This document shows, piece after piece, positions 1 through 4,355 of a DNA stretch of 5,131 nt. A program made the translations under genes and the position numbers. Numbering within the stretch: the first letter of the stretch is position 1; every line of letters begins with the position of its first letter. The stretch comes from Solimicrobium sp040544425 (GTDB lineage Bacteria; Pseudomonadota; Gammaproteobacteria; Burkholderiales; Burkholderiaceae_D). The notes below the pieces were generated by a model. The model did not search any database and was not told where the DNA came from. It saw only the letters and a program-made list of their open reading frames with translations. Location: contig JBEONO010000062.1 of assembly GCA_040544425.1 (NCBI GenBank), forward strand, positions 1 through 5,131. Reading direction: 5' to 3'.

Positions 1-2
1 TA

Positions 3-119
3 CTGGCAACAGCCAAAGCCAACGGCATTGAACCATTCGCTTGGTTGAAAGACACCTTAGAAAAATTACCTACCTGCCCAAATAGTCGCCTCGACGAACT
101 TCTCCCGCTACACACTTAA
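3..119 (+). CDS. tnpC: IS66 family transposase, C-terminal end only (cut by window edge)
   Basis: The reading frame is open from the window edge to a TAA at 117-119 and gives 38 residues beginning LATAKANGIEPFAWLKD and ending LDELLPLHT. This is the typical closing segment of IS66-type DDE transposases: a short 'TAKANG.EP..WL' helix, then 'LP' and a final 'LLP'. The family knowledge is that IS66 elements carry accessory genes tnpA and tnpB and the large transposase tnpC, which ends close to the right terminal repeat. Here an IS66-like repeat does follow 15 bases later, which fits. Everything upstream, including the catalytic residues, lies outside the window, so it cannot be said whether the gene is intact. 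Confidence 0.82.
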   Translation: MATAKANGIEPFAWLKDTLEKLPTCPNSRLDELLPLHT

Positions 120-133
120 CATCAAATCTACCG

Positions 134-199
134 CCTGAAAATGTGGTGCCGCTGGACGCTTACCCTGAACAGGTGGTACCGCTGGACGCTTACGCTGAA
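134..199 (+). repeat. Two tandem 30-bp copies of an IS66-type right terminal repeat
   Basis: Bases 134-163 and 164-193 are copies of one 30-bp unit, 27 of 30 identical by my count, and 194-199 begins a third (gctgaa against cctgaa). Each unit ends in ggtRccgctggacgcttac (145-163 and 175-193). IS66-family elements typically begin GTAAGCG, so CGCTTAC is the expected outer end on the right. One copy would be the normal right end of the IS66 element whose transposase ends at 119. The second is extra, and either a tandem duplication or the end of a second IS66 copy would explain it. Confidence 0.7.
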
Positions 200-381
200 G
201 GTGCTCAAGGCTTGGTTTCACGGCGTTGCAACCGTCCCAGCAATAATCATACTTCACCGGATATAGCCAAAATGGCGTTTAACATTATTCGTGATCGCTA
301 TGTTGATTTCGGACCGACGCTCGCTTGCGAGAAATTGCGCGAATGTCATGGCATCACGCTTGCCAAGGAAACCATACGTGC
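194..381 (+). pseudogene. ISNCY-type transposase, internal fragment
   Basis: In the frame of 197-379 the translation reads EGAQGLVSRRCNRPSNNH, later RDRYVDFGPTLACEKL and HGITLAKETIR. These match by eye the segment of ISNCY-type transposases that follows the N-terminal helix-turn-helix: a 'GLVSRRRGRPSNN' linker, then 'RYADFGPTLAxEKLxExHGI...ETLR'. Only about 62 residues remain. The N-terminal DNA-binding part is replaced on the left by the IS66 terminal repeats, and the catalytic domain is replaced on the right by an IS3 piece near 378-383. The long frame starting at 143 merges IS66 repeat DNA with this fragment and is not a real gene. Confidence 0.7.
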
Positions 382-588
382 TCGCCTGATAATGCGGCAT
401 GCGAAGGATTCTTCGGGCGGCTGAAAACAGAAATGTTCTACCTTAGGGAATGGCAAGCGACTACCATTGAGCAGTTTATTCAGGCACTTGACTCATACAT
501 TCGTTGGTACAACGAAAAACGGATTAAAATTTCCCTTGGCTCTCGCAGTCCACTAGAATATCGTGAGAGTCTCGGGTTGACGACATAA
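382..588 (+). pseudogene. IS3 family transposase (orfB), C-terminal fragment
   Basis: The frame reads SPDNAACEGFFGRLKTEMF, then REWQATTIEQF, YIRWYNEKRIK and finally SPLEYRESLGLTT before TAA at 586-588. This is the end of the integrase-type catalytic domain of IS3-family OrfB. The 'DNAACEGFFGRLK' segment contains the third acidic residue (E) of the DDE triad, and 'YNxxRxxxxLGxxSPxEYR' is the standard closing motif. The two catalytic aspartates, the whole first half of OrfB and all of OrfA are missing, so the fragment is dead. The 5' boundary near 378-383 is where ISNCY-like sequence stops, and no start codon belonging to IS3 is left. Confidence 0.85.
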
Positions 589-590
589 AT

Positions 591-617
591 CAGTCCAAGT
601 TTTTATCCGCACCCCCA
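591..617 (+). mobile_element. Right end (terminal inverted repeat) of the IS3-family remnant
   Basis: Two bases after the OrfB stop comes cagtccaagtttttatccg followed by a run ending in cccCA at 617. IS3-family elements usually end in CA and place the right repeat directly after the orfB stop, as here. The left end has been lost with the front of the element, so no inverted partner or target duplication can be checked in this window. Confidence 0.6.
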
Positions 618-825
618 ATACCCTATTGCGACAGAACCATAAAAAAGCGCTCCGTTCACTCGTCATCCGAGAAAATATGCGTACAATTTGGTCAACATTA
701 GCAAATATTAGATCAAATTAGCACGATATTCGCGCATGGACAGCTGGCCCATAGCAAACTCAAAAAATAACTGGGACTATAACATTCCTTAGCGTACGAT
801 TTTTTCCGTTTCCCCTTTTCTCCCC
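618..825. other. Spacer without a gene; weak 20-bp-phased repeat
   Basis: No credible coding region or RNA gene lies here. The stretch looks AT-richer than both flanks. Bases 691-703 (gtcaacattagca) and 711-723 (gatcaaattagca) repeat the core attagca at a 20-bp interval. Short reiterated sites near one end are typical of some insertion sequences such as IS21, so this could be a further IS-end remnant, but no transposase is attached. I found no convincing hairpin followed by a T-run downstream of the immunity gene on the minus strand. Confidence 0.4.
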
Positions 826-1350
826 CTATTGCGTAAAGCGTATTTTCGAGACTTCGTCAGAAAGGTAAAAGTGGCCCTGCGGGGTAATTGTGTAAATCCG
901 CCCATCCGGTGCGACATACTCAGCAATGTTGTCCCGTGTCGCGTAGCGGTTGGTCGTATCCAAAGAAAGAACCACGCCACCGGAAAACACAAAGTTGACA
1001 TGCCCAGGTTCTGGCACCAAGAAATCGCAAAGAAAGGTTCCTTGCAAACAACGCAAATTCTCGATCGCGTTGTCATCACTAATTGAATCGCTATCAATGA
1101 CAAGTTGATTCTTGCTCAACAATGACCAGTAGCAGTCCCGAACTCCTAATATTGCTTCACCTTGGCTAATTACTCCTTGGCGCATGCTCGGAATTTCCAC
1201 TTTGCCTCCAAAATCAAAGTACAGCATCGAGCCGAGATATTTCCCACAACGCCAGCAGGCTCTGTTAGAAACTTGCTCGACGAGCGCAGCGCGCATTTCG
1301 TCCCTTGTCAGACGACGACTTGGCCAAGGGGCCTGACTGGTAAGAGCCAT
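826..1350 (-). CDS. Putative immunity protein for the RHS C-terminal toxin
   Basis: A 174-residue protein with no signal peptide or membrane segment, so presumably cytoplasmic. The role is inferred from position: its ATG (1348-1350) shares one base with the RHS stop codon, exactly where cognate immunity genes sit in polymorphic-toxin loci. The expected action is to bind and neutralise the toxin tip. Visible features are a CWRC pair at 32-35, a segment GSMLYFDFGGKV at 40-51, W75 in 'YWSLL', and 'FVFSGGVVLSL' at 120-130 followed by 'PDGRIYTITPQG' at 148-159. The overall pattern (GSxLxxxFG, an internal W, 'L.G' near 102-104, then FxFxGGxxLxL) resembles by eye small beta-rich proteins often found beside such toxins, but I cannot name the family. 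The start is supported by GGAA (1358-1361) seven bases upstream of the ATG. Confidence 0.7.
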   Translation of the reverse strand: MALTSQAPWPSRRLTRDEMRAALVEQVSNRACWRCGKYLGSMLYFDFGGKVEIPSMRQGVISQGEAILGVRDCYWSLLSKNQLVIDSDSISDDNAIENLRCLQGTFLCDFLVPEPGHVNFVFSGGVVLSLDTTNRYATRDNIAEYVAPDGRIYTITPQGHFYLSDEVSKIRFTQ

Positions 1351-1367
1351 TAATATGTTCCGTTCTT
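1348..1367 (-). promoter_or_regulatory. TAATG stop-start overlap with ribosome binding site for the immunity gene
   Basis: Read on the minus strand, the RHS gene ends in TAA (1352-1350) and the final A is the first base of the immunity ATG (1350-1348). A purine-rich stretch aagaacggaa (1367-1358) lies inside the last RHS codons, with GGAA seven bases before the ATG. This arrangement allows translational coupling, so a ribosome finishing the toxin could start the immunity protein. Confidence 0.7.
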
Positions 1368-3098
1368 AATCTGTTGGGCGATTTCGCGAATGTCTTTGTA
1401 GCCAAGATTACTGCCTTGCCCGCGCGACTCATACTCAACTGCACGTCCCAGTTCCTGACGCTGCTTCGGAGTTAATTTTTCATCTCTCGCGGCATCATTA
1501 ACCTGCTTATTTTGATCGACATTGCGCTCTGGCTTACCCTTTTTCTGCTTATCGTCACCATCCCCGCCATCCTGCGGCGGGCTGGCAGTTGCACTGTTTG
1601 CACCATCCCCACTTGCCGCCAATGAACCGGAACCAGAATCAGAATTGCTATTTTCATTCATCATATTGCCAAAAATAGCCCCCCCGATCGCCATTGAACC
1701 AGTTACGATCAATGGATTGAATCCAGCGCACAATCCGACTGATACACCGTCACAAAAACCAGATATTCCAATACCAATTATCCCACCAATAATGGCACCC
1801 CTGGAGGCATTTTGCGCAAACACGACTGACCTGGCGTACGCTTGCCTTCCCGAAGCTATACCGGAAGTTGCCGCTGTGTTGCCCACGGGCGGAGTACCAA
1901 AAGTTACACCTGCTCCATTACAACTGTCGGCGGGACAACTTCCATGAATAGTAACTGAAGTAACATCTTCAAATCCTGTCGGATCAATCCTATTCATCGG
2001 ATTGTTCACTACGTAAGAATACCGATTGAAGTTCTGACCATTCAGCGGATCGGTTACGTGGGGATCTGCACTAATAAACTTACCAATCAATGGGTCATAC
2101 AAACGTCCATTAAAATGCACAAGCTCCAGACTATCAATGTGTTCCTGCGACGTAAAACCCTTGTCATCGGTGTTCTCTGTGATTTGGGGTGTAAGTACTG
2201 AAACTGGCATAGACGCCATGCTCCTGCGACTACCCCACGCATCGTATTCCAACGATTCCTTCAAATTGCCTAACACGTCTGTAATCGCAATTACGCTACC
2301 CAGATGATCTGTGTGTGTCCAATTCAATTCACTTCCATTTTGGCTTGGTCGGTCAATTTCCATCCCAATACCGAGCGGCCAATAGGTTTTGACTGAAACT
2401 AACGTAGTGCCATTCATCGCCACTTCCTGTACCCCACCGTAATAAATCATTGTACCGTTGCTTAGGCTCTGCGTTCTGCGCTCGTGGCTCGGACCGTACG
2501 TAAATTGGCTCGACGATGTGATATTAGTGTTCGGGTTGGTGTAGCTGACCACCAACGGCATATCAAAACTTGTCCACGAATTTTTGCGGCCGTTCCCTGT
2601 CAGTTGATTGCCGTTCGCATCGTACTTGAACGTACCGGGAATGCCAGTAATGGATTGAACTGCATGCGGACCGCCACTGGCACCGTTGCCGTAGATATAG
2701 GAAGTCCCAACGCCGGTTTTGCTCGTTATGTTGCCGTCTTTGGTATAGGTAAATGATTGCGTCTGCCCCGACACACTGCTAGTCGCCAACCGATTTAATC
2801 CATCGTACGTAATTCCTTCGATAAAACTTTGCGGCACAGTCCCATTTATGTTTTGATTCCAGGTCTCGTTTCGCTGAGATACATTACCGATACCGTCATA
2901 GAAGTACGATTCCATTACCGTGGCACGTGCAGGAGTTGTACTGCAATTCACCCCTGCCGATAATGGGGCCGTCACGGCCTCATCCAGGCGCCCGGTATAA
3001 GCGTTATAACAGCGCGTGGCGATCAACCCGTCACCAGAGGTGCCGCCTGATGCCAGATGAGCGGTCGTTACTCGGTTTGCCGCTTCTGAAGCACCCAC
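1350..3098 (-). CDS. RHS repeat protein, N-terminally truncated, with variable C-terminal toxin tip
   Basis: A 582-residue C-terminal part of an RHS/YD-repeat protein; family members are usually well over 1000 residues. YD-type repeats are visible at about 66-79 (YFYDGIGNVSQR), 96-108 (ITYDGLNRLA), 157-170 (FKYDANGNQL) and 261-293 (HTDHLGSVIAITD, then LEYDAWGSRRS). The RHS-core closing region follows at 328-376: HFNGRLYDPLIGKFISADP, then NPMNRIDPTGF. After it come a spacer, a glycine-rich hydrophobic stretch (about 435-480), a polar linker (481-525) and a tip (about 521-582). In the family the repeats form a shell enclosing the toxic tip, delivered to neighbouring cells. The chosen GTG at 3098 is nominal: an in-frame TAA lies at 3107-3105, and RHS similarity seems to begin around residue 3. 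Without the N-terminal delivery and shell parts it is probably an orphan tip rather than a working effector. A bacterial RHS identity is secure; toxin activity is inferred. Confidence 0.88.
   Translation of the reverse strand: MGASEAANRVTTAHLASGGTSGDGLIATRCYNAYTGRLDEAVTAPLSAGVNCSTTPARATVMESYFYDGIGNVSQRNETWNQNINGTVPQSFIEGITYDGLNRLATSSVSGQTQSFTYTKDGNITSKTGVGTSYIYGNGASGGPHAVQSITGIPGTFKYDANGNQLTGNGRKNSWTSFDMPLVVSYTNPNTNITSSSQFTYGPSHERRTQSLSNGTMIYYGGVQEVAMNGTTLVSVKTYWPLGIGMEIDRPSQNGSELNWTHTDHLGSVIAITDVLGNLKESLEYDAWGSRRSMASMPVSVLTPQITENTDDKGFTSQEHIDSLELVHFNGRLYDPLIGKFISADPHVTDPLNGQNFNRYSYVVNNPMNRIDPTGFEDVTSVTIHGSCPADSCNGAGVTFGTPPVGNTAATSGIASGRQAYARSVVFAQNASRGAIIGGIIGIGISGFCDGVSVGLCAGFNPLIVTGSMAIGGAIFGNMMNENSNSDSGSGSLAASGDGANSATASPPQDGGDGDDKQKKGKPERNVDQNKQVNDAARDEKLTPKQRQELGRAVEYESRGQGSNLGYKDIREIAQQIKNGTY
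1353..1538 (-). other. Variable C-terminal tip of the RHS protein (putative toxin domain)
   Basis: These are residues 521-582 of the RHS protein, starting after an acidic/lysine linker (DGDDKQKKGKPE). The domain is small and looks mainly helical: NKQVNDAARDEKLTPKQRQE, then GYKDIREIAQQIKNG at the end. Polar candidates for a hydrolytic site (R, E, Y, D, K) are present, but there is no histidine in the tip and no classical nuclease motif such as HNH. Similar short 'NKQVxDAAR...YxEIxEIAxxIK' endings occur on many polymorphic toxins to my recollection, but I do not know their activity. Confidence 0.55.
1659..1796 (-). other. Glycine-rich hydrophobic segment of the RHS tip
   Basis: Residues 435-480 of the RHS protein contain GAIIGGIIGIGISG, then GLCAGFNPLIVTGSM and AIGGAIFGNMM. 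The pattern resembles one or two glycine-zipper membrane segments. In polymorphic toxins such pretoxin segments are thought to help the tip cross or insert into a target membrane. That role is inferred from position between RHS core and tip. Confidence 0.55.
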
Positions 3099-3297
3099 CG
3101 CTCTTTATCGTACCAATACGGTTTTTCCCGAGCATCCATGCGGCTTCCCGCGCCACACGCATACCGTCCTATCCAGTTAAAAGAGCGAGACCCCCCTAAG
3201 GCGGTTTTTAGCCTGCAAGCGGCCAAACGTTGTCAGCAGTGTAACAGATGCGCACGGGCGCGGGAAGTGGATTTATTGGGGGCAACCAAGGAGGGAA
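3099..3297. other. Non-coding interval between recombinase and RHS remnant; 11-bp inverted repeat
   Basis: No gene is supported here. The interval follows the recombinase stop and precedes the truncated RHS frame on the minus strand. It holds an 11-bp perfect inverted repeat, cttcccgcgcc at 3144-3154 and ggcgcgggaag at 3257-3267, 102 bases apart. A 43-codon minus-strand frame (3162-3031, AGGA just upstream of its ATG) runs into the RHS region but has no recognisable similarity. RHS-like sequence ends near 3095, so one end of the flanking mobile module may lie in this interval. No terminator with a clear stem and T-run was found. Confidence 0.45.
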
Positions 3298-4350
3298 TTA
3301 CTCTTCTTCGTGGGCTTCGGCGTCCAGCAGCTCCAGCAAGGCTTCGTGGTCGATATCGCTGGCTGAATTGACCGCAATCACCCGTCCCGGATGGGTGGCC
3401 GTGTGAATGTCTTTGAGTTTACGGATACTCACTTGCGTATAAATTTGCGTGGTGGATAAATCCGCGTGGCCGAGCATGGCCTGTATAAAGCGAATGTCTG
3501 CGCCATTCTCCAGCATCAGCGTCGCCATTGTGTGCCGGAACAGGTGACATGAGCCGCTTTTGCCGGTATTGGCTGCATTCACATGATCGCGCACCAATTG
3601 CGTTAAGCGGTTCGGCGTAAACCGCTCGCCCCAGCTGGTCAGAAACAGGGTGCCATCGTCGCTGCTGATCGCCAACTCGGGCCGCACGTCATCCCGATAT
3701 TTACTGACCCACGCCAGCGCACGTTCGCCAATCGGAATCATCCGGTCTTTTTTACCCTTACCTTGCCGGATCATCACCGTGCCCCGGTCGGGATCAATAT
3801 CGTGCAAGTGCAAGCCGATCAGCTCCATGCGCCGCATACCGGTGCTGTACAACGTTTCCAGGATGGCGCGGTCACGGATGCCGGTCGCTGTGCCCAGGTC
3901 AGGCATCGCCAGGATACTTTCCGCTTCCTTGATGCTCAGCACATGTTTCGGTAGTCGCCGTTCCATGCGCGGTAATTCCAGATCACTGGCCGGGTTGTAG
4001 AGAATGTAATTCTGACGGGCTAGCCATTTAAAGAAGGCGCGTATGGGTGTCACTCTGGTGTGTTGGCTGCGCACCGTCAGCGGCTGACCATCTTCTTTAC
4101 GGTACAGGAACATATAGCGCTGGTAACGCTCGATGATCGGTTTCGTGATGTCTTGCGGTCGTTGCAGACCACGTTCCTCACACCACAGCAGGAAGTAGCG
4201 CAGATACACGTCACGGGCCGCAATCGTGGTTTCTGCATAATTTTTCTCGGCCTGCCAGCTATTGAAGCGTTGGAGATGGTGATACAGGCTGTCGCGGTCG
4301 CGCACGTCACCAATGACAGGCTTCGGGGTAGATTGCCCTTTTTTAGACAT
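3298..4350 (-). CDS. Tyrosine recombinase / site-specific integrase (XerC/D-like)
   Basis: A complete 350-residue tyrosine recombinase that would cut and rejoin DNA at a specific site through a covalent phosphotyrosine link. The N-terminal SAM-like core-binding domain spans about 17-120 (FNSWQAEKNYAETTIAARD, later FFKWLARQNYILYNPASDLE). The catalytic domain spans about 135-315 with every expected position: R173 in STGMRRMEL, K198 in RQGKGKKDRMIPI, H269 and R272 in CHLFRHTMATLML, H295 in MLGHADLSTTQIY, and nucleophile Y304. Length is slightly above XerC/XerD (about 300), with an acidic tail ending LLDAEAHEEE. The ATG at 4350 lies five bases after the stop of the primase-like gene; no clear Shine-Dalgarno is seen, so translation may be coupled. 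It does not look like an integron integrase. It appears intact and probably belongs to a mobile element with the upstream gene. Confidence 0.93.
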   Translation of the reverse strand: MSKKGQSTPKPVIGDVRDRDSLYHHLQRFNSWQAEKNYAETTIAARDVYLRYFLLWCEERGLQRPQDITKPIIERYQRYMFLYRKEDGQPLTVRSQHTRVTPIRAFFKWLARQNYILYNPASDLELPRMERRLPKHVLSIKEAESILAMPDLGTATGIRDRAILETLYSTGMRRMELIGLHLHDIDPDRGTVMIRQGKGKKDRMIPIGERALAWVSKYRDDVRPELAISSDDGTLFLTSWGERFTPNRLTQLVRDHVNAANTGKSGSCHLFRHTMATLMLENGADIRFIQAMLGHADLSTTQIYTQVSIRKLKDIHTATHPGRVIAVNSASDIDHEALLELLDAEAHEEE

Positions 4351-4355
4351 GACAG

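Noticed and set aside
643..676. Terminator-like agcgct plus T-run on the minus strand downstream of the immunity gene
   Set aside because: The only stem is a six-base self-complementary hexamer with no loop, and the nearby ctcg/cgag stem has just four pairs and is separated from the T-run.
789..1103. 104-codon minus-strand frame overlapping the putative immunity gene
   Set aside because: It overlaps the 174-aa gene in another frame. The 174-aa frame has the TAATG coupling and the more protein-like sequence.
1522..1947. 141-codon plus-strand frame opposite the RHS tip
   Set aside because: It is the antisense shadow of the RHS gene; its proline-rich composition is what glycine-rich coding produces on the other strand.
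3031..3162. 43-codon minus-strand frame (MRVAREAAWMLGKNRIG...) with AGGA upstream of its ATG
   Set aside because: It overlaps the RHS frame for its second half, resembles no protein I recognise, and sits across a probable junction. It may be a chance frame.
3138..3162. Bulged hairpin resembling half of an integron attC site (ATGCG ... CGCAT)
   Set aside because: Only about seven pairs with a four-base bulge, and the recombinase does not look like an integron integrase.
3189..3215. Possible rho-independent terminator (cccccctaaggcggttttta)
   Set aside because: The C and G runs do not form a continuous stem with a reasonable loop, so the T-run alone is not enough.
3287..3300. Strong Shine-Dalgarno-like aaggaggg on the plus strand
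   Set aside because: No start codon with a plausible gene follows; the sequence downstream is the antisense of the recombinase end.
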